NCBI RefSeq assembly: GCF_020873915.1
Contig: NZ_JAHWGP010000020.1
Span: forward strand, 1-64,000
DNA: 64,000 bases
Direction: 5' to 3'
DNA from: Streptomyces sp. DH5
Lineage (GTDB): Bacteria; Actinomycetota; Actinomycetes; Streptomycetales; Streptomycetaceae
The translations under genes and the position numbers were made by a program. A model generated the notes under the pieces. It had not been told where the DNA came from, ran no database searches, and was given only the letters and a program-made list of their open reading frames with translations. Shown in pieces: positions 14,075 to 23,500 of the stretch (the stretch's first letter is position 1; each line of letters begins with the position of its first letter).

Positions 14075-14914
14075 GTGTCCATCGGCAACTCCCCTGAAGA
14101 CGAGCGTCCGTTCGAAGACATGTCCGAGGAAGCCCGCCCTTCCGTGTCCGTCGGCCGAGCGCTCCAGCAGGCGCGCATCGCCGCCGGGCTCACCGTCGAC
14201 GACGTCAGTACCGCCACCCGCGTCCGGATCGCCATCGTGCACGCCATCGAGGCGGACGACTTCGCGCCCTGCGGCGGTGACGTCTACGCACGCGGGCACA
14301 TCAGGACCCTGGCCCGGGCCGTGCGGCTCGATCCGGCGCCGCTCCTCGCCCAGTACGAGCGGGAGCACGGCGGCGGCCGCCCCGCCCCGACCCCGGCCGC
14401 TCCTCTCTTCGAGGCGGAACGCATCCGTCCGGAGCGGCGCGGCCCCAACTGGACCGCGGCCATGGTCGCCGCGATCGTCGTCGTGATCGGCTTCGTCGGC
14501 TTCACCATGGTCAAGGGCGAGGACGAGGGCGGCAAGGCCAACGTCGCCGACGGCGCCACCCCGAGCGGGTCCGCCTCGCCCACGCCCGAGTCCGAGAAGC
14601 CCGCCGCCCCCGAGCCGGCGCCGTCGGACAGCGCCATCGCCGCCGCACCGCAGGACAAGGTGACCGTCCAGGTCACCGCCGCCGACGGCCGCAGCTGGAT
14701 CTCCGCCAAGGACCACAGCGGCCGGCTGCTGTTCGACGGACTGCTCAAGCAGGGCGACACCGAGACCTTCCAGGACAGCTCCGAGATCAACCTGGTGCTC
14801 GGCGACGCCGGCGCGATCGACCTGTTCGTCAACGGCAAGAAGATCGAGGACGACTGGCAGCCGGGCGCGGTCGAGCGCCTGACCTACACCAAGGGCGACC
14901 CGCAGGCCGGATAA
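14075..14914 (+). CDS. RodZ-like membrane protein with N-terminal helix-turn-helix
   Basis: A 279-residue bitopic protein. An HTH_25-type domain spans about 25-95 (GRALQQARIAAGLTVDDVS, then YARGHIRTLARAV), a single transmembrane helix lies near 128-147 and an Ala/Pro/Ser linker leads to a DUF4115-type C-terminal domain (about 195-270). This is the RodZ architecture, which links MreB filaments to the wall-synthesis machinery in rods. Its role in an apically growing organism is less clear. It lies between ftsK and rimO, with a start at GTG 14075. The regulator-like N-terminus does not by itself imply DNA binding in this family. Confidence 0.82.
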   Translation: MSIGNSPEDERPFEDMSEEARPSVSVGRALQQARIAAGLTVDDVSTATRVRIAIVHAIEADDFAPCGGDVYARGHIRTLARAVRLDPAPLLAQYEREHGGGRPAPTPAAPLFEAERIRPERRGPNWTAAMVAAIVVVIGFVGFTMVKGEDEGGKANVADGATPSGSASPTPESEKPAAPEPAPSDSAIAAAPQDKVTVQVTAADGRSWISAKDHSGRLLFDGLLKQGDTETFQDSSEINLVLGDAGAIDLFVNGKKIEDDWQPGAVERLTYTKGDPQAG

Positions 14915-15007
14915 AAGGGCCTCGAGGACGCATCGGCGACGGGGTCGGTCATGATCGGCCAACCCCGTCGACGTGGGGTGTCGGCGGGACGAAGTAGTCT
15001 TGAGTCC

Positions 15008-16483
15008 ATGCCTGAACGCCGTACCGTCGCACTCGTCACTCTTGGCTGCGCCCGCAACGAGGTGGACTCGGAGGAGCTCGCAGGCCGTTTGGAGGCGGAC
15101 GGCTGGCAGCTCGTGGAGGCCGCCGAGGACGCCGACGTGGCCGTCGTCAACACCTGTGGCTTCGTCGAGGCCGCGAAGAAGGACTCCGTCGACGCCCTCC
15201 TGGAGGCCAACGACCTCAAGGGACACGGGAGAACGCAGGCCGTCGTGGCGGTGGGCTGCATGGCCGAGCGGTACGGCAAGGAACTCGCCGAGGCCCTTCC
15301 CGAAGCCGACGGTGTGCTCGGCTTCGACGACTACACCGACATCTCCGACCGCCTCCAGACCATTCTCAACGGCGGCATCCACGCCTCCCACACGCCGCGC
15401 GACCGGCGCAAGCTCCTGCCGATCAGCCCGGCCGAGCGACAGGAGTCCGCCGCCTCCGTCGCCCTCCCGGGCCACGGACCGGTGGACCTCCCCGAGGGTC
15501 TCGCCCCGGCCTCCGGGCCCCGCGCACCGCTGCGCCGCCGGCTGGACGGCGCCCCGGTCGCCTCCGTGAAGCTCGCCTCCGGCTGCGACCGGCGCTGCTC
15601 CTTCTGCGCCATCCCGTCCTTCCGCGGCTCCTTCATCTCGCGCCGGCCCAGCGACGTGCTGAACGAGACGCGGTGGCTGGCCGAGCAGGGCGTGAAGGAG
15701 ATCATGCTGGTCTCCGAGAACAACACCTCCTACGGCAAGGACCTGGGCGACATCCGCCTGCTGGAGTCCCTGCTGCCCGAGCTCGCCGAGGTCGACGGTC
15801 TCGAGCGGGTGAGGGTCAGCTACCTCCAGCCGGCCGAGATGCGGCCCGGTCTGATCGACGTGCTGACCTCCACCCCGAAGGTCGTCCCCTACTTCGACCT
15901 GTCCTTCCAGCACTCCGCGCCCGACGTCCTGCGCGCGATGCGCCGCTTCGGCGACACCGACCGGTTCCTCGAACTGCTCGACACCATCCGCGGCAAGGCG
16001 CCCCAGGCCGGTGTGCGCTCCAACTTCATCGTCGGGTTCCCCGGTGAGTCGGCGGCCGACCTCGCCGAGCTGGAGCGCTTCCTGAACCACGCGCGGCTGG
16101 ACGCCATCGGCGTCTTCGGATACTCCGACGAGGAGGGCACCGAGGCGGCGTCCTACGACCGCAAGCTGGACGGTGACGTCGTCGCCGAGCGGCTGGCCCG
16201 CGTGTCCCGGATGGCCGAGGAACTCGTCTCGCAGCGCGCCGAGGAGCGGGTCGGTGAGACCGTGCACGTGCTGGTGGAGTCCGTGGACGAGGAGGAGGGC
16301 GTCCGCGGGCGGGCGGCGCACCAGGCTCCCGAGACGGACGGCCAGGTGCTGCTCACGAGCGGCGAGGGACTGCGCGTCGGTCGTATGGTCGAGGCGAAGG
16401 TGGTCGGTACGGAAGGTGTCGACCTGGTGGCCGAGCCGCTGTTCCAGGGTTCGCTCGCGCGGAGTGAGGAGGCGGGCAGATGA
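15008..16483 (+). CDS. rimO: Ribosomal protein S12 methylthiotransferase RimO
   Basis: A 491-residue radical SAM methylthiotransferase that modifies an Asp of ribosomal protein S12. The N-terminal UPF0004 domain has its three iron-sulfur cysteines (LGCARN at 14, NTCGF, VGCMAE). The radical SAM CxxxCxxC motif is at 193/197/200 (CDRRCSFC), and a TRAM domain ends the protein. The sequence [13 protein letters not shown] favours RimO over MiaB, which is encoded elsewhere in this window. The ATG at 15008 is preceded by the -10-like TAGTCT at 14995-15000 and no Shine-Dalgarno, pointing to a leaderless start. Its stop overlaps the pgsA start by 4 nt (ATGA), so rimO, pgsA and cinA are probably translationally coupled. 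Confidence 0.95.
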   Translation: MPERRTVALVTLGCARNEVDSEELAGRLEADGWQLVEAAEDADVAVVNTCGFVEAAKKDSVDALLEANDLKGHGRTQAVVAVGCMAERYGKELAEALPEADGVLGFDDYTDISDRLQTILNGGIHASHTPRDRRKLLPISPAERQESAASVALPGHGPVDLPEGLAPASGPRAPLRRRLDGAPVASVKLASGCDRRCSFCAIPSFRGSFISRRPSDVLNETRWLAEQGVKEIMLVSENNTSYGKDLGDIRLLESLLPELAEVDGLERVRVSYLQPAEMRPGLIDVLTSTPKVVPYFDLSFQHSAPDVLRAMRRFGDTDRFLELLDTIRGKAPQAGVRSNFIVGFPGESAADLAELERFLNHARLDAIGVFGYSDEEGTEAASYDRKLDGDVVAERLARVSRMAEELVSQRAEERVGETVHVLVESVDEEEGVRGRAAHQAPETDGQVLLTSGEGLRVGRMVEAKVVGTEGVDLVAEPLFQGSLARSEEAGR

Positions 16484-17358
16484 CGGGTGCTCCGGCATCG
16501 GCGGCAGGCGGCCCCCCCGGTGCGAGGAGGGTGGCGGGCCCCCCACCCGCGGGTGTGACGGGACCGGTGCCCGGCCGCACGGCCGCGGCGCGGGAGTCAC
16601 GGGGGGCGGCTCCGGGGGCGTCCGGCGGCGGTCCGGCACGGCGTGGTCAGGCCGGGGCCCGGCCGCGCGGCGACGAAGCACCTCCGGCCGTCGTGACCGG
16701 CGACGGCGTCGACGCGGGGGACGGTACGAAACCGGCCCGCGGCGCGAAGATCGCGGCGGCGGCGGTCAACCAGGCCAGCGTCTGGAACATCGCCAACCTG
16801 CTGACCATGCTCCGGCTGCTGCTGGTGCCGGCGTTCGTGATGCTGATGCTCGCCGAGGGCGGCTACGACCCGGCGTGGCGGTCGTTCGCCTGGGCGGCCT
16901 TCGCGGTCGCCATGATCACCGACCTGTTCGACGGTCACCTGGCCCGCACCTACGACCTCGTCACCGACTTCGGGAAGATCGCCGACCCCATCGCCGACAA
17001 GGCGATCATGGGTGCGGGGCTGATCTGTCTTTCCGCACTGGGCGACCTGCCGTGGTGGGTCACCGGAGTCATCCTCGGCCGGGAACTCGGTGTCACGCTG
17101 CTGCGTTTCTGGGTCATCCGGTACGGCGTCATCCCGGCCAGCCGCGGGGGCAAGCTCAAGACCCTCACCCAGGGCATCGCCGTCGGCATGTACGTGCTGG
17201 CGCTGACGGGGTGGCTGGCGACGCTGCGGTGGTGGGTGATGGCCGCGGCGGTCGTGCTGACCGTGGCGACCGGACTCGACTATGTGAAACAGGCCATTGT
17301 GCTCCGCAGGCAGGGAATCGCCGAGCGCAAGGCGGCGTTGGAGGAGAAGGAAGCGTGA
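16480..17358 (+). CDS. pgsA: CDP-alcohol phosphatidyltransferase (PgsA family)
   Basis: A 292-residue membrane enzyme of the CDP-diacylglycerol-glycerol-3-phosphate 3-phosphatidyltransferase family, which makes phosphatidylglycerol phosphate. The signature DG-x2-AR-x8-G-x3-D-x3-D is complete (FDGHLARTY from about 150, then [10 protein letters not shown]), with several membrane helices from about 105. The first 90 residues are low-complexity Gly/Ala/Pro/Arg and are not part of the fold. It overlaps rimO by 4 nt upstream and cinA by 4 nt downstream. The M. tuberculosis counterpart in the same neighbourhood is pgsA3; substrate specificity is not settled by sequence. Confidence 0.88.
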   Translation: MTGAPASAAGGPPGARRVAGPPPAGVTGPVPGRTAAARESRGAAPGASGGGPARRGQAGARPRGDEAPPAVVTGDGVDAGDGTKPARGAKIAAAAVNQASVWNIANLLTMLRLLLVPAFVMLMLAEGGYDPAWRSFAWAAFAVAMITDLFDGHLARTYDLVTDFGKIADPIADKAIMGAGLICLSALGDLPWWVTGVILGRELGVTLLRFWVIRYGVIPASRGGKLKTLTQGIAVGMYVLALTGWLATLRWWVMAAAVVLTVATGLDYVKQAIVLRRQGIAERKAALEEKEA

Positions 17359-17900
17359 GTTCCACGGCCACCGAGGTGGTGCGACTACTCACTGTGAACG
17401 GGGGGACGCTCGCCGTCGCCGAGTCGCTGACCGGTGGTCTGGTGGCGGCGGACATCACTGCCGTACCCGGGGCGTCCAAGGTCTTCCGTGGCTCGGTGAC
17501 GGCCTACGCCACCGAGCTGAAGCACCGGATGCTCGGCGTGGACGCCACTCTGCTGGCCGAGCGAGGAGCGGTGGATCCGCAGGTGGCGGCCCAGATGGCG
17601 GCGGGCGCCCGCGAGGCGCTGGGCGCCGACTGGGGCATCGCCACCACCGGTGTCGCCGGTCCGGACCCGCAGGACGGGCAGGACGTCGGGACGGTCTTCG
17701 TGGCCGTGGCCGGACCCGCGGAGGCGGGCTCCGTTTCCGCCCCCGGCGGAAAAGTGGAGCGTCTGCGGTTGAACGGCGACCGCGCGGAAATTCGTAAGGA
17801 GAGTGTACGGAGCGTACTCGCACTGCTCCTGACGGAGCTCGCGGGCGAACAGACCGGGAATGAGCGGGCACAGGATACGGAACGGAACGGGGGGTTTTGA
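17355..17900 (+). CDS. cinA: CinA C-terminal family protein (NMN amidohydrolase-like)
   Basis: A 181-residue stand-alone CinA C-terminal domain, the PncC type that deamidates nicotinamide mononucleotide in NAD salvage. Family motifs are clear: TLAVAESLTGGLVAADIT near the N-terminus, FRGSVTAYATELK and ATTGVAGPDPQDGQDVGTV. The molybdopterin-binding half of full-length CinA is absent, as in many bacteria. The GTG start at 17355 overlaps the pgsA stop (GTGA), and GGAGAAGGAAG just upstream can act as ribosome binding site. It is the last member of the overlapping rimO-pgsA-cinA set; clgR follows 109 nt later. Confidence 0.9.
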   Translation: MSSTATEVVRLLTVNGGTLAVAESLTGGLVAADITAVPGASKVFRGSVTAYATELKHRMLGVDATLLAERGAVDPQVAAQMAAGAREALGADWGIATTGVAGPDPQDGQDVGTVFVAVAGPAEAGSVSAPGGKVERLRLNGDRAEIRKESVRSVLALLLTELAGEQTGNERAQDTERNGGF

Positions 17901-18009
17901 TGTTTGCAGCCCTGAGTGAACACGACATCGCTCCCCGCACGGCCGCGGCGCAAGGCGGTACGGTGGGGCGTGAAGGATGCGGCTACGCGGTCCGAGGAGG
18001 GAGCCACCG

Positions 18010-18390
18010 ATGATTCTGCTCCGTCGCCTGCTGGGTGACGTGCTGCGTCGGCAGCGCCAGCGCCAGGGCCGTACTCTGCGCGAAGTCTCCTCGTCCGCCC
18101 GAGTCTCACTCGGCTATCTCTCCGAGGTGGAGCGGGGGCAGAAGGAGGCATCCTCCGAGCTGCTCTCCGCCATCTGCGACGCGTTGGACGTACGGATGTC
18201 CGAGCTCATGCGGGAAGTGAGCGACGAGCTCGCCCTCGCCGAGCTGGCCCAGTCTGCGGCAGCGACCCCCAGCGAGCCCGTACCCACGCCGGTTCGTCCG
18301 ATGCTGGGTTCCGTTTCGGTGACCGGTGTGCCACCGGAACGGGTGACCATCAAGGCGCCCGCCGAGGCGGTGGACGTCGTCGCCGCCTGA
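18010..18390 (+). CDS. clgR: ClgR-type transcriptional regulator of Clp protease genes
   Basis: A 126-residue Xre-family regulator with the HTH at about 12-66 ([26 protein letters not shown] in two overlapping motifs). Sequence and position after pgsA/cinA match ClgR, which activates clpP, clpC and lon genes in Streptomyces and mycobacteria. The protein ends in VVAA; C-terminal alanines are known degradation signals for Clp-dependent turnover of such regulators, so ClgR may be a substrate of the proteases it induces. ATG at 18010 with GGAGGGAG 5-10 nt upstream; an upstream in-frame start at 17977 is less likely. A strong terminator follows. Confidence 0.88.
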   Translation: MILLRRLLGDVLRRQRQRQGRTLREVSSSARVSLGYLSEVERGQKEASSELLSAICDALDVRMSELMREVSDELALAELAQSAAATPSEPVPTPVRPMLGSVSVTGVPPERVTIKAPAEAVDVVAA

Positions 18391-18432
18391 GCGCGGTGTT
18401 CAGCGCCCCCGCGGCGTGAAGGTGTGGGATTG

Positions 18433-18483
18433 CCCCGGTAGGGGCCCGTCCGGACGATCCGGAGGGGTGCCGCCGGGGTTTTT
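18433..18483 (+). terminator. Terminator after clgR
   Basis: Outer stem CCCCGG (18433-18438) with CCGGGG (18473-18478), an inner TCCGGA/TCCGGA hairpin and five T residues (18479-18483). It closes the transcription unit ending at clgR. Confidence 0.8.
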
Positions 18484-18585
18484 CGCGTCCCCGCGCCGTC
18501 TTGTGGGGCTCCAGGTGCGTTTGCCGGTGGGGCAGCGGACCGTCATGGTGGAAGGACGAGGCGGGGGTCAGCCACGGAGGTGCGG

Positions 18586-19056
18586 ATGTACGTCGTGAAG
18601 AGCCCGTTGTCCGACGAGAACCTGAAGACCGTGTCCGAGGCGCTGCAGGGCGCCCTGGTCGATCTGGTGGACCTCGCCCTGGTGGCGAAGCAGATCCACT
18701 GGAACGTGGTCGGGCCACGCTTCCGCTCCGTCCACCTCCAGCTCGACGAGGTCGTGGCGCTGGCGCGTACGCACTCCGACACCGTCGCCGAGCGGGCCGC
18801 GGCCCTGGGAGTCTCGCCGGACGGGCGTGCCGCGACGGTGGCCGTGGGCAGCGGAATCGGTGTGACTCCGGAGGGCTGGGTCGACGACTCGGCCGCGGTG
18901 AGCGCGATGGTGGACGCCCTGGGCGCGGTGATCGCCCGTATGCGGGAGCGGGTGACGTCGACCGAGCAGCCGGACCCCGTGAGCCAGGACATCCTCATCG
19001 GGATCACCGGGGACCTGGAGAAGCAGCACTGGATGTTCCAGGCCGAGAACGGGTGA
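18586..19056 (+). CDS. dpsC: Dps-family ferritin-like DNA-protection protein
   Basis: A 156-residue Dps/miniferritin that stores iron and protects DNA as a dodecamer. The ferroxidase ligands are visible in QIHWNVVG (His), the LQLDEVV stretch (Asp) and DTVAERAAALG (Glu). S. coelicolor carries three Dps genes, and the one in this neighbourhood is DpsC; the symbol is assigned by position and similarity. The ATG at 18586 has CGGAGG 5 nt upstream; a GTG at 18580 overlaps that site and is rejected. It follows the clgR terminator, so it needs its own promoter. Confidence 0.88.
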   Translation: MYVVKSPLSDENLKTVSEALQGALVDLVDLALVAKQIHWNVVGPRFRSVHLQLDEVVALARTHSDTVAERAAALGVSPDGRAATVAVGSGIGVTPEGWVDDSAAVSAMVDALGAVIARMRERVTSTEQPDPVSQDILIGITGDLEKQHWMFQAENG

Positions 19057-19062
19057 ACGGCC

Positions 19063-19353
19063 GTGAGAGCCGCGGGCCCTGAGCGCCGCGGCTCGGATAC
19101 GGACGGTGTGACGTCGGGCCGGGGCGCGTGCCGGTGGGCCGTGCTCGGGCTCGGGGTGCTGTGGTGGTGGGCGGTGGCGCGACTGGCGCTGACGCCCGGC
19201 GCGGGTGTGCTGGAGGGGGCGGTCGCGGCCGGCGGGTGGGGACTCAGTGTGCTGCCGGTGCACTGCGCGCCCAAGGCGCGGGCGCAGGGGGCCCTCGCGG
19301 CGGGGCGCTGGCGGCACGCGTGGTGCCCGGACGGCCGGCACGGGGGGAGATGA
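19063..19353 (+). CDS. Small hypothetical membrane protein
   Basis: A 96-residue protein starting at GTG, 7 nt after the dps stop, so probably co-transcribed with dps. A hydrophobic stretch (WAVLGLGVLWWWAVARLAL, about 25-45) and a weaker second one (about 50-65) predict one or two membrane segments; the tail is basic. No family is recognised. It is supported by position and by strong G/C third-position bias, not by homology that I can name. Confidence 0.5.
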   Translation: MRAAGPERRGSDTDGVTSGRGACRWAVLGLGVLWWWAVARLALTPGAGVLEGAVAAGGWGLSVLPVHCAPKARAQGALAAGRWRHAWCPDGRHGGR

Positions 19354-19442
19354 CGGTGTGTCCGGTTGGCGGGGGAGAGGACGGTGCGTCCGGTCCACCG
19401 TCTGCCGTGTGCGGTCAGCAGTCCGCCGTCGGCCGTGTGCGG

Positions 19443-20264
19443 TCAGCGGGGGAAGCCGCCCCGGGTGCGGGCGGGGGCGGGGCCGGGCTGGCAGGTGGGG
19501 CACCAGTATGTGGGCCGTTCACGGGAGCCGTCGCCCTGTTCGGCGAGACGGATCGGGGTGCCGCAGCGCAGGCAGGGCCGGCGGGCGCGGCCGTACACGA
19601 AGAGGTCCTGGCCGCGGCGGCCCGTCGTGCTGCGGACCGGCCGTTCACGGTTGAGCTCCAGCAGCTTCTTGGCGAGTCCCGTGAGCTCGGCGGCGCGGTC
19701 GCCCGGGAGTTCGCCCACGGGGAGCCAGGGGGTGACGCCGAGCAGGAAGCAGAGCTCGCACTTGAAGACATTGCCGACCCCGGCCAGGTTGCGCTGGTCG
19801 AGGAGCGCCTCGCCGAAGGGGCGGGCCGGGTCCTTCACCAGGTTGGCCAGCGCGAGGTCGGGGTCCCAGTCCGGGCCGAGGAGGTCGGGTCCCAGGTGGC
19901 CGACCGCGCGGTCCTCGTCGGCGGTGCGCAGCAGTTCCAGGACGGGCAGCCGGTAGCCGACGGCCGTGCGGCCGGTGGTGCCGAGGACCGCCCGGATCTG
20001 GTGGGCGGGGCCGCCGTTCCAGCGCTGTCCGTCGGCGTAGACCCTCCAGGAGCCGTCCATCCGCAGGTGCGAGTGCAGGGTCAGGCCGCCCTCGACGCGG
20101 GTCAGCAGGTGCTTGCCGCGCGGGGTGACGTCCAGGACGGTACGGCCGGTGAGGTCCGCCGTGGCGAACCGGGGCACCCGGAGGTCGCTGCGGGTCAGCA
20201 CCCGGCCGGCGAGGGCGTCGTGCAGCCGTCGCGCGGCCTGCCACACCGTGTCTCCTTCAGGCAT
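19443..20264 (-). CDS. nei: Fpg/Nei-family DNA glycosylase
   Basis: A 273-residue formamidopyrimidine/endonuclease VIII-type glycosylase for base-excision repair of oxidised bases. It begins with MPEGDTV, carrying the catalytic Pro2-Glu3 pair. LDQRNLAGVGNVFKCE is the helix-two-turn-helix, and the C-terminal zinc finger has CLRC and CPTC pairs. The MPEGD start points to the Nei rather than the Fpg branch. The ATG at 20264 has no Shine-Dalgarno; CACCCT 6 nt upstream is a possible -10 of a leaderless message. It lies downstream of lhr on the same strand, a pairing also found in M. tuberculosis (lhr-nei). Confidence 0.9.
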   Translation of the reverse strand: MPEGDTVWQAARRLHDALAGRVLTRSDLRVPRFATADLTGRTVLDVTPRGKHLLTRVEGGLTLHSHLRMDGSWRVYADGQRWNGGPAHQIRAVLGTTGRTAVGYRLPVLELLRTADEDRAVGHLGPDLLGPDWDPDLALANLVKDPARPFGEALLDQRNLAGVGNVFKCELCFLLGVTPWLPVGELPGDRAAELTGLAKKLLELNRERPVRSTTGRRGQDLFVYGRARRPCLRCGTPIRLAEQGDGSRERPTYWCPTCQPGPAPARTRGGFPR

Positions 20265-20577
20265 GCGTCAAGGGTGACATGCCGCGCCGGACGGGGCTGA
20301 GGTGCCGGTGCTCCACCGAGCCGTGGGCGCGGCCGAAGAGGCCCGCGGGGGCGGGGCGGTGCGCGACGGTGCCGTGGTGTCTGCCGGGGCTTCGCGGGAC
20401 TCGGCAGGCGGTGCCGGTCCGGGCACCGGGCGGGCATCTCGGGCCGGGTGGGGTCGGGGTGCCGTGGGCGTGCCGAGGGGTCCGTGCGGGCGGGGCCCGG
20501 TGGTGGGCCGGTGACGCTGCGGCGTCCGGCAGCGCGTCGCCCGGCAGGGACCGTGTCCGGGGGGGGCAGGGGCGGGG
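20265..20577. other. Gap between lhr and the nei-like gene
   Basis: 313 bp of G+C-rich sequence. No reading frame has a start signal and convincing codon bias together. It should hold the promoter of the nei-like gene at its left edge; nothing else was recognised. Confidence 0.5.
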
Positions 20578-23500
20578 TCATGCGCGCAGGCGGAGGCCAC
20601 GGGGGGTGGCCACGAAGCCGGCGCTCTCCAGGAGGGCGCCCAGGGGGGACGTCAGGGCCGGGGTGCCGTTGATCCGCTCCACCGTGACCGTGCCGAGGGA
20701 GCCCGCGCGGGCGGCACCGGCGAGGGCTTCGGCGGCAGCCGGGAGGCGGGGGTCGTCGGCGGGTTCACCGTCGCCCGCGGTCGGCCAGGCCAGCAGCGTC
20801 TTGCCGCCGCGCTCCATGTAGAGCGTCAGCTCGCCGTCCACCAGCACCACCAGGGAGCCCGCCTTGCGGCCCGGTTTGTGCCCGGCACCGGTCGGGGGCT
20901 CGGGCCAGCCCAGCGCGGCACCGTACGCGTTCGCCGGGTCGGCGGCGGCCAGCACGACGGCGCGCCCCGAGCGGTCCGGTCCGGTACGGCGGCCGGCGAA
21001 GGGGTCGTACGACGGACCGCCGCCGTTCTTCCAGGAAGGCGGGGCCTGTGGGGCCTGGCCGCGCGGGGAGACGTGGTCGCCCGGCGACGGACGGCGGTAC
21101 GGGGAATCGTGAAGGGCGTCGTGGCCGGAGGCGCCGTCGAACGGGACGGGTACGTCCGGGGCCGGCATGCCGCCGCTCCGCTCGTGGGCGTTGGCCGCAG
21201 CGCGGAGGCGGTCCACGGCGCCGTCCATCGCGAACTGGGCGGCGCCCAGGCCCTCCACCACATAGCCGCGGCGGGCCTGGCCGGTCTCCTCGAACGCCGA
21301 CAGGATGCGGTACGTCGCCGAGAAGCCGCCCTCGACGCCCTCCGCGGCGACCGCTCCCCGGGTCACCACGCCGTGCCGGTCCAGCAGGGTGTGCGCCAGC
21401 GCGTGCGCGCGTACGGTCGGGTCGGCCTCCCGGTGCGGGACGAGGGACCAGCGGCCGGCGACGGTCGGGGGGCCCGTGCGCGAGGCGGTGCGGGCGGCCG
21501 CGGTGAGGGAGCCGTAGCGTCCGCGCGGGACCGCGCGCTTGGCCCGGTGCGCGGTGGAGCCCGCCGTGCGGCCGGAGCCCAGCAGGGAGCGCATGGGGGC
21601 GAGCGTGTCGTTGGTCAGCCGCCCGGACCAGACGAGGTCCCACAGCGCGTCGGCCAGTTGGGGATCGGCGGCCTCCGGGTGCGTGGTGGCCCGGACCTGG
21701 TCGGCGATCTGGCGGAAGAACAGGCCGTACCCGCCGGTCAGGGCGTCCAGGACCGACTGGTGGAGTGCGGTGAGCTCCAGCGGGTGCGGGGGCGGCAGCA
21801 GCAGCGGTGCCGCGTCGGCGAGGTACAGGGAGACCCAGCCGTCCTTCCCCGGGAGCGAACCGGCACCCGCCCACACCACCTCCCCGGCGGCCGTGAGCTC
21901 GTCCAGCATCGCCGGCGCGTAGTTCGCCACGCGTGCCGGCAGGACCAGTTTCTCCAGTGCGGAGGCGGGCACCGAGGCGCCCTGCAACTGCTCGACGGCC
22001 CGCACCAGGCCGTCGACGCCGCGCAGGGTGTGCCCCTTGCCGATGTGCTGCCACTGGGGGAGGAACTGGGCGAGCGAGGCGGGCGGCACCGGCTCCAGCT
22101 CGTGCCGCAACGCGGCCAGGGAACGGCGGCGCAGTCTGCGCAGCACGGCCGCGTCGCACCACTCCTGTCCGATACCGGCGGGGTGGAACTCGCCCTGGAC
22201 CACCCGGCCGGCCGCGGAGAGCCGCTGCAGAGCGCCTTCGGTGACCGCCACGCCCAGCCCGAAGCGGCCCGCCGCCGTGGCCGACGTGAACGGGCCGTGC
22301 GTGCGCGCGTACCGTGCGAGGAGGTCGCCGAGGGGGTCCTTCACAGGTTCGGTGAACGCCTCCGGCACACCCACCGGCAGCGCGGTGCCCAGCGCGTCCC
22401 GCAGCCGGCCGGCGTCCTCGACCGCCGCCCAGTGGTCGGCGCCGGCCACCCGCACCCGGATGGCGCGCCGCGCGGAGGCGAGTTCCCGCGCCCACTGCGG
22501 TTCGGCGCCGCGCTCGGCGAGCTCGCCCTCGGTGAGCGGGCCCAGCAGCCGCAGCAGGTCGGCCACGCCCTCCGCGTCCTTGACCCGCCGGTCCTCGGTG
22601 AGCCACTGCAGCTCGCGCTCCAGCTCGGTCAGCACCTCGGCGTCGAGGAGTTCGCGCAGCTCGGCCTGGCCGAGCAGTTCGGCGAGCAGCCGTGAGTCCA
22701 GCGACAGCGCGGCGGCGCGACGCTCGGCGAGCGGGGAGTCGCCCTCGTACAGGAACTGGGCGACGTATCCGAAGAGGAGGGAGCGGGCGAACGGCGACGG
22801 CTCCGGGGTGGTGACCTCCACCAGGCGGACCTTGCGGGCTTCCAGGTCGCCCATCAGCTCGACCAGCCCGGGGACGTCAAAGACGTCCTGGAGGCATTCG
22901 CGCACCGCTTCCAGGACGATCGGGAATGAGCCGAACTCCCCGGCCACCTGGAGCAGCTGCGAGGCGCGCTGGCGCTGCTGCCACAGCGGGGTGCGCCGGC
23001 CGGGGCTGCGGCGCGGCAGCAGCAGCGCGCGGGCGGCGCACTCGCGGAACCGGGACGCGAACAGTGCCGAGCCGCCCACCTGGTCGGTGACGACCTGGTC
23101 GACCTCGCCCTTGTCGAAGACGACGTCGGCGGCGCCCACGGGGGCCTGGTCGCTGTCGTACTCGTGGCCGGCCTTCACCGGGTCCTGGTCGAGCAGGTCG
23201 AGACTCATCAGGTCGGCGTCCGGCAGGCGCAGCACGATGCCGTCGTCGGCGTGCATCACCTGGGCGTCCATGCCGTACCGCTCGGAGAGGCGGGCGCCGA
23301 GCGCGAGCGCCCACGGGGCGTGCACCTGGGCGCCGAACGGGGAGTGCACGACGACCCGCCAGTCGCCGAGCTCGTCGCGGAAGCGCTCGACGACGATGGT
23401 GCGGTCGTCGGGGACGTGGCCGCAGGCCTCGCGCTGCTCGTCGAGGTAGGACAGCACGTTGTCCGCGGCCCAGGCGTCGAGTCCCGCGGTGAGGAGCCGC

